Below are positions 44,100 through 52,704 of a stretch of 64,000 nucleotides of DNA, one piece after another. The DNA is from Flavobacterium azooxidireducens (GTDB taxonomy: Bacteria; Bacteroidota; Bacteroidia; Flavobacteriales; Flavobacteriaceae). The DNA lies in assembly GCF_023195775.1 (NCBI RefSeq), contig NZ_CP096205.1:3493001-3557000 (forward strand), in the 5' to 3' direction. The translations under genes were made by a program, and so were the position numbers. Under the pieces are notes generated by a model. The model ran no database searches and had not been told where the DNA came from. It was given only the letters and a program-made list of their open reading frames with translations. The stretch's first letter is position 1. Every line of letters starts with the position of its first letter.

Positions 44100-44825
44100 T
44101 TTTTGTTTAGTTATAAAGTTTTCTAGCTGTTTTAATGAGATTCTGCTCTCATATATGGCTTTTCCGATGATAACGCCGTGACAACCTAATTCGGCTAATT
44201 TTGGTAATTCATCAAAAGTTGAAATTCCGCCGGAAGCAATTAATTTTATCTTTTTAACTTCGTTTAAAATCGTTTTATAAATCTCAAAACTAGGTCCTTC
44301 TAGCATTCCATCTTTAGCAATATCAGTGCAAATAACCGATTGAATTCCTTTAGTTTGATAGTTTTTTATGAAGGGAATTAGCTCTTCTGAACTTTCTTCT
44401 TGCCAACCTGAAACAGCAATTTTTCCATTTGAAACATCAGCACCGAGAATAATTTTTTCATTGCCAAAACGCTGAATCCATTCTTCAAATAAGCTAGGTT
44501 TTTTTACCGCAATACTTCCTCCGGAAATTTGATTCGCACCGCATTCAAAAGCAATTTCAACATCTTTGTTGGTTTTTAATCCACCTCCAAAATCGATTTT
44601 TAAAGTCGTATTTGTACTTATTTCTTCCAAAATTTTGTAATTCAAAATTTGACCTGATTTTGCTCCATCTAAATCGACTAAATGCAAATTGGTTATACCG
44701 TGAGCTTCAAATGATTTGGCTACTTCTAACGGATTTTCGTTGTATATTTTTTTGGAATCGTAATTTCCTTTGGAAAGTCGGACACACTTTCCTTCGATGA
44801 TATCAATGGCTGGGATTATTTTCAT
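44094..44825 (-). CDS. hisA: Phosphoribosylformimino-5-aminoimidazole carboxamide ribotide isomerase
   Basis: 243 residues, full length. Isomerase of step 4 in histidine synthesis, a (beta-alpha)8 barrel: [17 protein letters not shown] (Asp8), [29 protein letters not shown] (Asp catalytic) and [12 protein letters not shown]. Its ATG overlaps the hisH stop by 4 bp, so translation is coupled. Confidence 0.96.
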   Translation of the reverse strand: MKIIPAIDIIEGKCVRLSKGNYDSKKIYNENPLEVAKSFEAHGITNLHLVDLDGAKSGQILNYKILEEISTNTTLKIDFGGGLKTNKDVEIAFECGANQISGGSIAVKKPSLFEEWIQRFGNEKIILGADVSNGKIAVSGWQEESSEELIPFIKNYQTKGIQSVICTDIAKDGMLEGPSFEIYKTILNEVKKIKLIASGGISTFDELPKLAELGCHGVIIGKAIYESRISLKQLENFITKQKA

Positions 44826-45445
44826 TTTATTAGGTTTTCGGGTTGCGGATTGTGAGTTACGGGTTTTAGATTGAGGAAATTTTGCAATAGTTTTTCACCG
44901 ACAAGTCCACTTTTTTCAGGGTGAAATTGAACACCATAAAAATTATTTTTCTGCAATGCCGCTGAAAAATCGGTTAAATAATGTGTCGTTGCAATGGTTT
45001 CGTGGCAGATTTCAGCATAAAAACTGTGAACGAAATACATAAAACCTGTTGCTTCTCGGCAGAAAAACTGCTTTTCGTCGGCCATTTTTATGTCATTCCA
45101 ACCCATATGTGGTACTTTAACTTCATTGGAAAACCGAATGACATTGGTGTCAAAAATTCCTAATCCTTTTGTGTTGCCTTCCTCGGTATGGTTGCACAAC
45201 AATTGCATCCCCAAACAAATTCCTAAAACCGGTTGGGTTAACGTGGGAATTAATTCATCTAAACCTGAATTTTTTAGTTTCTTCATCGCTGAACTTGCTT
45301 CGCCTACACCTGGAAAAATGACTTTATCGGCAGAAAGAATTTCATTTGGATTTTTGGTTAAAACACCTTCATAACCCAATCGATTCAAGGCAAATTGAAT
45401 GCTTTTTATATTTCCGGCACCGTAATCTATTATGGCTATTTTCAT
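44822..45445 (-). CDS. hisH: Imidazole glycerol phosphate synthase glutaminase subunit HisH
   Basis: 207 residues. Class I glutamine amidotransferase delivering ammonia to His[13 protein letters not shown], the nucleophile Cys in [27 protein letters not shown] and the His/Glu pair in [10 protein letters not shown]. The C-terminal tail NPQPENLIK comes from repeat-like DNA just before hisA. It starts 26 bp after a strong hairpin. Confidence 0.95.
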   Translation of the reverse strand: MKIAIIDYGAGNIKSIQFALNRLGYEGVLTKNPNEILSADKVIFPGVGEASSAMKKLKNSGLDELIPTLTQPVLGICLGMQLLCNHTEEGNTKGLGIFDTNVIRFSNEVKVPHMGWNDIKMADEKQFFCREATGFMYFVHSFYAEICHETIATTHYLTDFSAALQKNNFYGVQFHPEKSGLVGEKLLQNFLNLKPVTHNPQPENLIK

Positions 45446-45470
45446 GTTTTTATTTTTAAGTCGCAGTCGC

Positions 45471-45527
45471 AGTTTTCAGTCGCAGTTTTCAGTAGTTGAC
45501 TGCAAACTGTGACTGCGACTGAAAACT
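45471..45527 (-). repeat. Hairpin between hisB and hisH
   Basis: AGTTTTCAGTCGCAG (45471-45485) and CTGCGACTGAAAACT (45513-45527) are perfect 15-bp arms around a 27-nt loop that pairs further. It begins directly after the hisB stop and has no T-run, so it is a processing or stability element rather than a terminator. The motif ACTGAAAACTGC recurs at about 12985 and 15525. Confidence 0.7.
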
Positions 45528-46664
45528 TTACAACATTCCTTTAGTACTTGGCAAAATCATTTTCTCTGAATCTCTTTTAACCGCAGCTTTAATTGCTTTA
45601 GCGAAAGCTTTAAAAATCGCTTCAATTTTATGGTGTTCGTTAAAACCTTCCGCTTTGATGTTTAGGTTTGCTTTGGCTCCATCGGCAAACGATTTGAAAA
45701 AGTGAAAAAACATTTCTGTTGGCATATCACCAATTTTTTCTCGTTTAAAAGGTGCTTGCCACATCAACCAAGATCGACCGCCAAAATCAATGGCAACTTG
45801 AGCTAAACAATCATCCATCGGAAGACAAAATCCGTAACGTTCGATGCCTAATTTATTTCCTAATGCTTTTGCAAAAACTTCGCCTAACGCAATGGCCGTG
45901 TCTTCAATTGTGTGGTGTTCATCCACTTGCAAATCGCCTTTGACCTGAATATCCAAATCCATTTGACCGTGTCTGGAAAGTTGATCGAGCATATGATCGA
46001 AAAATGCTAATCCTGTTCTAATGTTGCTATTTCCAATTCCATCTAAATTTAAAGTAATGGCAATTTCGGTTTCATTCGTTTTACGATAAATTGAAGTCGT
46101 TCTGTTTTCCAATTTCAAAAACTCATAAATTTGTTTCCAGTTATTGGTTTCTAACGCAATAATTGAGTTCAATTCATCGCGTTTAACGGAAATTTCATTC
46201 GAACCCAAATTGGTATTATCATTGATAAAAATCGCTTTTGAACCCAAGTTTTTAGCCAATTCAACATCCGTCAAACGATCACCAATAACGAATGAATTTG
46301 CTAAATCATAGTCAGCGGAAAAATACTTTTGCAACAAACCAATTCCGGGTTTACGAGTTGTAGCATTTTCGTATGGAAATGTTTTATCAATTAAAACTTC
46401 ATCAAACACAACTCCTTCATTTTCAAATGTTTTTAGAATAAAATTATGTACCGGCCAAAATGTTTCTTCAGGGAAATTTGCTGTTCCCAAACCATCTTGA
46501 TTGGTGATCATCACTAATTCAAAATCTAATTCTGAGGCAATTTTGCTTAAATACGTCAGTGATTTTGGATAGAAAGTCACTTTTTCAAACGCATCAATTT
46601 GTTCATCAGCAGTTTCTTTGATAGTGGTTCCGTCACGATCAATAAATAGAATTTTTTGTGCCAT
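45528..46664 (-). CDS. hisB: Bifunctional histidinol-phosphatase/imidazoleglycerol-phosphate dehydratase
   Basis: 378 residues. HAD-type histidinol-phosphatase (about 1-165: [29 protein letters not shown]) fused to IGPD (about 185-378: [42 protein letters not shown]). The fused form is common to Enterobacteria and many Bacteroidota. Steps 6 and 8 of histidine synthesis. The hisC stop lies 1 bp upstream. Confidence 0.96.
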   Translation of the reverse strand: MAQKILFIDRDGTTIKETADEQIDAFEKVTFYPKSLTYLSKIASELDFELVMITNQDGLGTANFPEETFWPVHNFILKTFENEGVVFDEVLIDKTFPYENATTRKPGIGLLQKYFSADYDLANSFVIGDRLTDVELAKNLGSKAIFINDNTNLGSNEISVKRDELNSIIALETNNWKQIYEFLKLENRTTSIYRKTNETEIAITLNLDGIGNSNIRTGLAFFDHMLDQLSRHGQMDLDIQVKGDLQVDEHHTIEDTAIALGEVFAKALGNKLGIERYGFCLPMDDCLAQVAIDFGGRSWLMWQAPFKREKIGDMPTEMFFHFFKSFADGAKANLNIKAEGFNEHHKIEAIFKAFAKAIKAAVKRDSEKMILPSTKGML

Positions 46665-46665
46665 T

Positions 46666-47727
46666 TTAAAGTGATTTTAAAGTTGTAATTAGTTGATTGT
46701 TTTCCTCTTTTGTTCCGATTGTAATTCGAAGACAGTTTTCACATAAAGGCTGATTACTTCGGTTTCGAACCACAATTCCCGCTTGAATTAGTTGGTTGTA
46801 TCGCAAGGTTGCATTATCTACTTTTATTAAAATAAAATTTGCGTCGGAAGGAAATACTTCCTCAATAAATGTAATTGATTTTAATGAATTGATAATACTT
46901 TCCCGTTCTGAAATGAGCTTTTTCAATTGAGCATTTAAGGTATTTTGATTTAATTTTTTGAGAGCAATTTCTTGTGAAGCTGTATTCAAATTGTATGGTG
47001 GTTTGATTTTGTTCAGTATGGAAATAATTTCCTCTGAAGCATACGCAATTCCAACCCGAAGTCCGGCTAATCCATAAGCTTTTGATAACGTTTGAATGAT
47101 CACTAAATTAGGAAAATCATTCAACTCTGTCAACCAACTTTCTTTGGACGAAAAATCAATATACGCTTCATCCAAAACGACCAAACCATTAAAATTTTTC
47201 AGTAAATATAAAATACTTTCATCTGAAAATGAATTACCGGTTGGGTTATTTGGCGAACATAAAAAGATGATTTTAGTGTTTTGTGAAACAGCATTCAAAA
47301 TTTCATCCACATTAGGTTCAAAATCATTGGTTAACAAAATTTCTCTGTTTTCAATGGCATTCAAATCGGCTAAAACGCCATACATTCCGTACGTTGGTGG
47401 CAAAGTGATGATGTTGTCGTTATTGGGTTCGCAAAAAGCACGAAAAAGTAAATCAAGTACTTCGTCGCTTCCATTTCCTAATAAAATTTGGTTTAATGAA
47501 ACCTTTTTCTGCTTTGCCAAAAGTGTTTTCAATAACTTTTGTTGCGGATCGGGATAGCGATTGTACCCATTGGAAAACGGATTTTCGTTGGCATCCAAAA
47601 AAATCAAATTGGTTTCAAATTCTTTGAATTCATCTCGTGCGGACGAATAGGGTTTCATATTCAAAATAGTCTTTCGAACTAAATTCTGAACCGAAAACGA
47701 ACTGTTTATTTCTATATTTTTAATCAT
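46666..47727 (-). CDS. hisC: Histidinol-phosphate aminotransferase
   Basis: 353 residues, PLP-dependent class II aminotransferase fold. [44 protein letters not shown], the DEAYIDFS block and the Schiff-base lysine in [15 protein letters not shown] are all present. Its ATG overlaps the end of hisD by 8 bp, so the two are translationally coupled. Step 7 of histidine synthesis. Confidence 0.95.
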   Translation of the reverse strand: MIKNIEINSSFSVQNLVRKTILNMKPYSSARDEFKEFETNLIFLDANENPFSNGYNRYPDPQQKLLKTLLAKQKKVSLNQILLGNGSDEVLDLLFRAFCEPNNDNIITLPPTYGMYGVLADLNAIENREILLTNDFEPNVDEILNAVSQNTKIIFLCSPNNPTGNSFSDESILYLLKNFNGLVVLDEAYIDFSSKESWLTELNDFPNLVIIQTLSKAYGLAGLRVGIAYASEEIISILNKIKPPYNLNTASQEIALKKLNQNTLNAQLKKLISERESIINSLKSITFIEEVFPSDANFILIKVDNATLRYNQLIQAGIVVRNRSNQPLCENCLRITIGTKEENNQLITTLKSL

Positions 47728-49009
47728 TTTTTAAAGCATTTAGTCGTAATGTAACCGCATTTTTGTGAGCTTGTAATCCTTCGGCTTCCGCCATAATTTC
47801 AATTGCATTTCCGATATTTTTTAAACCTTGTTCAGAAATTCTCTGGAACGTAATGGCTTTTGAAAAACTATCGAGATTTACACCGGAATAATTCTTTGAA
47901 AATCCGTTTGTTGGCAAGGTGTGATTGGTTCCTGAGGCATAATCACCGGCACTTTCGGGAGTGAAATTTCCAATGAAAACAGAACCTGCATTTTGAATTC
48001 CGTTGATGAAATACTCTTCGTTTTTGGAACAAATAATAAAATGTTCGGGTGCATATTCGTTGATAAAATCCAATGCATCGCTCTCCTTTTGAATAAAAAT
48101 TAATTTCGAATTATCGATAGCTTTTTGAGCAATTTCTTTGCGAGGTAAAACTTGAATTTGGTGGTCAATTTCCTTTTCTACTTCGTCAATTAATTTTTGA
48201 GAATTGGAAACCAAGATTACTTGACTATCGGTTCCGTGTTCGGCTTGGCTTAGTAAATCAGAAGCAACAAAAGCGGGAATCGCAGAATCATCCGCATAAA
48301 TCAATAACTCGCTCGGTCCTGCAGGCATATCGATGGCTGTTGCGAATTGAGTAGCTACTTGTTTGGCTACCGTGACAAATTGATTTCCGGGACCGAAAAT
48401 TTTATATACTTTCGGGATGGTTTCAGTTCCAAAAGTTAATGCCGCAATGGCTTGGATTCCGCCAACTTTGAAGATTTTTGTCACGCCACACAAATTGGCA
48501 ACATATAAAATAGCGGGATTTATTTTTCCGTTTTTATCCGGTGGTGAACATAAAATGATTTCTTCGCAGCCTGCAATTTGAGCAGGAATCGCCAACATCA
48601 AAACTGTTGAAAATAACGGAGCTGTTCCGCTTGGAATGTATAAACCAACTTTTTGAATGGGTCGTTTTTCTTGCCAACAAAAAACTCCTTTGGTGGTTTC
48701 TACTTCAATTTTATTTGTTTTTTGACCTGCGTGAAATTTGTAAATATTTGATTTTGCTAAAGCGATGGCTTCTTTTAATTCGGTTGAGACTTGATTTTCT
48801 GCTTCTTTGATTTCATTTTCCGGGACGAGAAAATTTTCTAATTTAATTGCGTCAAACAACGAAGTATATTTTGCAACTGCTGTATCGCCTTTGGTTTGAA
48901 TTTCTTTGAAAATGGATTTAACTGTTTCTTCAATTTCGGCGAATGATTGGGTTGGTCGTTGGGTTAACGTTGACCATTGAGATTGGGGTGGATTTTTATA
49001 TTTTTTCAT
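47720..49009 (-). CDS. hisD: Histidinol dehydrogenase
   Basis: 429 residues, full length. Zinc enzyme that oxidises histidinol to histidine in two steps. Landmarks: YIPSGTAPLFSTVLMLAIPA, GPGNQFVTVAKQ, DMPAGPSELLIYAD, SQAEHGTDSQV (zinc and base His), YAPEHF and AGDYASGTNHTLPT. Second gene of the operon, about 90 bp after hisG. Confidence 0.96.
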   Translation of the reverse strand: MKKYKNPPQSQWSTLTQRPTQSFAEIEETVKSIFKEIQTKGDTAVAKYTSLFDAIKLENFLVPENEIKEAENQVSTELKEAIALAKSNIYKFHAGQKTNKIEVETTKGVFCWQEKRPIQKVGLYIPSGTAPLFSTVLMLAIPAQIAGCEEIILCSPPDKNGKINPAILYVANLCGVTKIFKVGGIQAIAALTFGTETIPKVYKIFGPGNQFVTVAKQVATQFATAIDMPAGPSELLIYADDSAIPAFVASDLLSQAEHGTDSQVILVSNSQKLIDEVEKEIDHQIQVLPRKEIAQKAIDNSKLIFIQKESDALDFINEYAPEHFIICSKNEEYFINGIQNAGSVFIGNFTPESAGDYASGTNHTLPTNGFSKNYSGVNLDSFSKAITFQRISEQGLKNIGNAIEIMAEAEGLQAHKNAVTLRLNALKND

Positions 49010-49099
49010 TTTTTTTGTTTTAACATTAAGGTATTAAGGAAAATTTCATTAAAACTCATTAAGCTTTGTGTGACTTGAAATTTGAAACTTGAAACTTCT

Positions 49100-49957
49100 C
49101 TACAAAACCATTTTCTCAATCGGACAGACCAAAATTCCTTCTGCTCCGGCTGATTTGAGTTGGTCGATGACTTCCCAGAAAGTGTCTTCTTCTATGACGG
49201 AATGAAGGCTGCTCCACCCCGATTCGGCTAACGGCATAACAGTTGGACTTTTTAAAACCGGAAGAATTTGGCTGACTTCTTGAATTTTATCATTCGGTAC
49301 ATTCATCAAAATGTATTTTGATTTTCTGGCTTTTAATACGGATTGAATTCGGAACTGAAGTTTGTTTAAAATCGCTTGGTTTTCAGTTGAAATGGTAGGA
49401 GAAACGGCTAGGACGGCTTCGCTTTTCAGAATGACTTCTACTTCTTTTAGGTTGTTTTTGAATAAAGTGCTTCCGCTGGAAACGATATCGACAATTGCAT
49501 CTGACAAGCCAATGTTCGGAGCAATTTCAACCGAACCCGAGATTTGGTGAATATCAATCGAAATGTTTTTCGACTTAAAAAAGTTTAAAACCGTTGTAGG
49601 ATACGATGTCGCTACTCGTAAATTCTTCAAATCTTGAATAGAATTGTATTGAAAATTTTTAGGAACCGCGACTGAAACTCGGCATTTTGAAAAACCTAAT
49701 TTCTCGGCAACGACAATGTTTTGACCTTTTTCAACCAAGAGATTATCACCAACAATGGCGGCATCAACCACTCCATCAATGAGATATTGTGGAATGTCTG
49801 AATTTCGTAAAAACAAAATTTCTAATGGAAAATTGGAAGCTTCGGCTTTAAGTTGATCATTGCCGTTGTTAATGGAAATTCCACAATCTTTGAGAATTTG
49901 AAGACTTTCTTCGTTGAGTCGACCTGATTTCTGAATAGCAATTTTTAAGGTGTTCAT
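49100..49957 (-). CDS. hisG: ATP phosphoribosyltransferase (long form, HisGL)
   Basis: 285 residues, the long form with the C-terminal histidine-sensing domain (about 210-285: RKSKYILMNVPNDKIQEVSQILPVLKSPTVMPL), so feedback inhibition by histidine is expected and HisZ is not needed. Catalytic part: IAIQKSGRLNEES, GVVDAAIVGDNLL, the phosphate loop VDIVSSGSTL. First committed step of histidine synthesis, and the first structural gene after the attenuator. Confidence 0.96.
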   Translation of the reverse strand: MNTLKIAIQKSGRLNEESLQILKDCGISINNGNDQLKAEASNFPLEILFLRNSDIPQYLIDGVVDAAIVGDNLLVEKGQNIVVAEKLGFSKCRVSVAVPKNFQYNSIQDLKNLRVATSYPTTVLNFFKSKNISIDIHQISGSVEIAPNIGLSDAIVDIVSSGSTLFKNNLKEVEVILKSEAVLAVSPTISTENQAILNKLQFRIQSVLKARKSKYILMNVPNDKIQEVSQILPVLKSPTVMPLAESGWSSLHSVIEEDTFWEVIDQLKSAGAEGILVCPIEKMVL

Positions 49958-50000
49958 TTTTTGTTTTTTTTAAAATGAGTACACCAAAGCGGAGAGATAC

Positions 50001-50034
50001 AAAAAAACCCGTTTGATGTACTCAAACGGGTTTT
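50001..50034 (-). terminator. his operon attenuator terminator
   Basis: 13-bp stem (AAAACCCGTTTGA / TCAAACGGGTTTT) with a 5-nt loop and a T7 run in the minus direction, between the leader peptide stop (50063) and the hisG start (49957). Confidence 0.9.
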
Positions 50035-50062
50035 AGATATATGAATTAATTACATAGCATCA

Positions 50063-50116
50063 TTACTTCGCTTGAGCGGAGGTGTGATGATGATGATGTA
50101 ATTGAATTGAAAACAT
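50063..50116 (-). CDS. hisL: his operon leader peptide (five consecutive His)
   Basis: 17 codons on the minus strand: MFSIQLHHHHHTSAQAK then TAA. Five His codons in a row (four CAT, one CAC). It lies 14 nt into the transcript predicted from the promoter at 50137, and the attenuator terminator begins 29 bp after its stop. This is the classic layout of ribosome-mediated attenuation: when charged tRNA-His is scarce, the ribosome stalls on the His codons and the terminator does not form. The exact antiterminator pairing was not resolved, although CTCCGCT occurs both in the leader and downstream of the terminator. Confidence 0.9.
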   Translation of the reverse strand: MFSIQLHHHHHTSAQAK

Positions 50117-50136
50117 TTTGTTCTATTTTGATGTTG

Positions 50137-50168
50137 CAAATGTAACGACTAAAATTTTTAGAAAACAA
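50137..50168 (-). promoter_or_regulatory. his operon promoter
   Basis: Minus strand: TTG (50166-50168), 21-nt spacer, TACATTTG (50137-50144). Fits the Bacteroidota consensus; the leader peptide ATG is about 20 bp downstream of it. Confidence 0.65.
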
Positions 50169-50197
50169 AAAATTTTGAAACTTTGTGATTTGTTGAA

Positions 50198-51016
50198 CTA
50201 TTGGTTACCCAAAATAATTGGCATTCCGTCTTTCCCTGAACCAATAACAATTACTTTAGAATTAGCGGATTTCGATAATTCAATTGTGGCTTGAATGCCT
50301 TTTTCTTGAAGAATTTTATCGGTTAGTGAAGCACTTAAAATTTGATTAGCACGGGCTTTTCCTTCTGCTTCAATGCGTTGACGTTCGGCTTCTTTTTGAG
50401 CTTTTTCTAAGCGAAATTCATATTCTAAACTTTCTTGTTCTTGTTTTAATTTGGTTTCAATTGCGATTTTAATTGTGGGTGGCAAAGTGACATCACGAAC
50501 TAAAATTTCATTTAATTGGACGTATTGATTAGCTAAAATCTTTTTGGTTTCAGTGAAAATTTCGTCTTGAATGGCATCTCTTTTGGTAGAATACAATTGT
50601 TCCGGTGTATATCTTCCCACCACACTTCTGGCGGCAGAACGAATGGCTGGACGAATCACTCTTTCAATATAATTCTCCCCTTTTTCCTGATGTAATTTTC
50701 CTGTAAATTCATATTGCGGATGAAACCAAGCTGTGGCATCGAGTTTGATTTCCAAACCATTGGATGACAACACCTGCATTTGTTCTGATAATTCTTGTTG
50801 ACGAACTTCATAAACAAACACTTTGTTCCAAGGTGCTACGACGTGAAAACCTTCACCTAAAGGCGGTTTATCGGTTACAACTCCTCCACCGAAAGTTTTA
50901 TAAAGAACACCCGCTTGACCGGATTCGATGGTAACGGTTGATTTGAAAAGGATAATAATTAAAATAATTATTCCAATAATCATTGGAATAAATTTAAGAT
51001 TGAATTCTTTTTGCAT
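50198..51016 (-). CDS. Prohibitin/SPFH-domain membrane protein
   Basis: 272 residues: N-terminal signal anchor (FIPMIIGIIILIIILF), an SPFH (band 7) domain about 30-190 (VTIESGQAGVLYKTFGGGV, ARSVVGRYTPEQLYSTKRDAIQDEI) and a long charged coiled coil (EQESLEYEFRLEKAQKEAERQRIEAEGKARA) before a short C-terminus. Prohibitins form large ring assemblies that organise membranes and regulate AAA proteases. A TTG-N18-TATCTTTA promoter-like pair lies at 51035-51063. Confidence 0.9.
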   Translation of the reverse strand: MQKEFNLKFIPMIIGIIILIIILFKSTVTIESGQAGVLYKTFGGGVVTDKPPLGEGFHVVAPWNKVFVYEVRQQELSEQMQVLSSNGLEIKLDATAWFHPQYEFTGKLHQEKGENYIERVIRPAIRSAARSVVGRYTPEQLYSTKRDAIQDEIFTETKKILANQYVQLNEILVRDVTLPPTIKIAIETKLKQEQESLEYEFRLEKAQKEAERQRIEAEGKARANQILSASLTDKILQEKGIQATIELSKSANSKVIVIGSGKDGMPIILGNQ

Positions 51017-51034
51017 TATGATTTTTGATTTTGA

Positions 51035-51063
51035 TAAAGATACAAAATGAAATTCAATAGCAA
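51035..51063 (-). promoter_or_regulatory. Possible promoter of the prohibitin-like gene
   Basis: Minus strand: TTG (51061-51063), 18-nt spacer, TATCTTTA (51035-51042), one base off the -7 consensus. It separates this gene from the efflux operon upstream. Confidence 0.4.
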
Positions 51064-51072
51064 AAGACTTAG

Positions 51073-51570
51073 TTAATCATCATCGGTTTTACTTTCATTT
51101 TCTACAGAAATCACATTATTTTGGAATGTTGAATTTTCTCTGATTTCCGTATGACGGATTTCGCCACCTGAAGTTCCAACTGACTTAGAAAAAACAGCCG
51201 TGCCTATAGCTGAAATTAATACAACATAAGAAACAATTGCAGCTCTTGAATGCTTTTTAAAATTGGCTACTAAGCCTAAAACAGAAAGAATACCTAAACC
51301 ATAAAGCACTTTCATGAAAGTTTCTGCTACTTCTTCGTGCTCATGAATGATGTCGTGCGATATTCCTAATTCTTCTACAATTTCTTCGGCTCCTTCTCCT
51401 GTCATCATGGTTGCTTTTGCCATAATCATACAAAAAATGAAAATTACATAAGCTATATTAACCAAAATGGTTTGCTTTTTAAAAATCCCATAAGCTAAAA
51501 TTCCGATTCCAAAGAATAATCCAATGATTGGAAAATGGTTAAAAACCATGTGTAAATGAGCGTCGTTCAT
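51073..51570 (-). CDS. Small membrane protein linked to the metal-efflux operon
   Basis: 165 residues with about four transmembrane helices (about 10-28, 35-53, 87-106, 112-130). His and Glu/Met cluster between helices: MNDAHLHMVFNHFP at the start, and TMMTGEGAEEIVEELGISHDIIHEHEE in the loop, which could bind metal ions. The layout (HFP entry motif, T-G-E-G-A-E) is like the DUF2231 group. It is the last gene of the RND operon, 15 bp behind the adaptor. Function not established; a role in metal handling is inferred from position and His-rich loop. Confidence 0.6.
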   Translation of the reverse strand: MNDAHLHMVFNHFPIIGLFFGIGILAYGIFKKQTILVNIAYVIFIFCMIMAKATMMTGEGAEEIVEELGISHDIIHEHEEVAETFMKVLYGLGILSVLGLVANFKKHSRAAIVSYVVLISAIGTAVFSKSVGTSGGEIRHTEIRENSTFQNNVISVENESKTDDD

Positions 51571-51584
51571 AATTTCTGTTTTTT

Positions 51585-52697
51585 TTAATTAGTTAATTCG
51601 AATACTCCTTTTACGAGTAATTTAGTTTCAGCATTAACATTATCATTAGGCATAATTTCAATGAATTTTTCTGATTTTTCTCCTACTATAACAGCAACTT
51701 TTTTGAATTTATATTCAGTTTTTTTACTGTTTAAAACCAATACATAATGTTTGTCATTTTCTGTAATGACAGCATCAGATGGAACTCCAAATCCTTTTTT
51801 TGCATCGGTAATTATATCAGCTTCTACAAACATTCCAGATAATAATTTTCCTTTTATTTCTGGTGTAAGTGTACCAAAAACGGAAATGGTTCTGTCTTTA
51901 TTTTCTATTGATTTTCCAACTAATTGTACGTTAGAAATAAATTGTTCTTTGCTTGATTCAGGGACTTTAAAAGTGATTTTTTGACCTTGTTTTACATGTA
52001 AAATGTCTTTTTCAAAAATGCTTAGATTCAAATGTAAATAATTGGTGTCTACAATTTCTAAAATTACATCTGAAGGTGACATAAACATGCCAATATTCGC
52101 ATTCATTACTGTTATATCACCAGAAATGGGTGCCGAAATTGTAATTTGTGAGGTAAATTTTCCACGTTCAACATTAGCTGGATTTATGTTTAATAACAAT
52201 AATTTTTCACGTAAGCCTTGATACATTCCTTTTGCTTGGCGGTATTCACTCTCTGCTTTTAAATAGTTTTTTTGTGAAGTGATTTTTTCATTATACAACG
52301 TTTTCTGACGCTCAAATTCTGATTTCAAATAGTTAATTTGTTCGGCAACTTCTACATAATCCTTTTGTAAATCCAGATAATCTGTGTTTTCTAATGTAAT
52401 TAAAGCTTGCCCTTTTGCAACTTTATCACCAACTAATAATTTGGTGGCTTTTACATAACCGCCTAAAAACGTGGTTACTTTAGCTCGATATTGTGGTGGA
52501 ACATCAATTTTTCCGGATGATTTGACTATAACTTCAAAATCTTGTTCTATAGGTGAACCTATTTCCATTTTTGACGATTGAAGTTGAGCTTCTGTTACTG
52601 TAATCAATCCATCATCAACTACTTTTTCTTCTGCAACTTCTTGTTTGCATGAAAATAAAAGTGTTGTTATCGTTGCTATGTAGAATAGTTTTTTCAT
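51585..52697 (-). CDS. RND efflux periplasmic adaptor subunit (CzcB/CusB-like), lipoprotein
   Basis: 370 residues; lipobox TLLFSC (Cys17). Membrane-fusion protein: PPQYRAKVTTFLGGYVKATKLLVGDKVAKGQALITLEN (lipoyl-like half), a helical hairpin (about 110-165), ITISAPISGDITVMNANIGMFM (second lipoyl half) and a beta-barrel domain. It links the inner-membrane pump to the outer-membrane factor. It starts 7 bp after the pump gene ends. No N-terminal His-rich metal-binding tail is visible. Confidence 0.92.
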   Translation of the reverse strand: MKKLFYIATITTLLFSCKQEVAEEKVVDDGLITVTEAQLQSSKMEIGSPIEQDFEVIVKSSGKIDVPPQYRAKVTTFLGGYVKATKLLVGDKVAKGQALITLENTDYLDLQKDYVEVAEQINYLKSEFERQKTLYNEKITSQKNYLKAESEYRQAKGMYQGLREKLLLLNINPANVERGKFTSQITISAPISGDITVMNANIGMFMSPSDVILEIVDTNYLHLNLSIFEKDILHVKQGQKITFKVPESSKEQFISNVQLVGKSIENKDRTISVFGTLTPEIKGKLLSGMFVEADIITDAKKGFGVPSDAVITENDKHYVLVLNSKKTEYKFKKVAVIVGEKSEKFIEIMPNDNVNAETKLLVKGVFELTN

Positions 52698-52704
52698 TTG
52701 TAAA

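Noticed and set aside
47096..47557. 153-codon plus-strand ORF
   Set aside because: Shadow of hisC on the opposite strand; no start signal and Lys/Ser-rich shadow composition.
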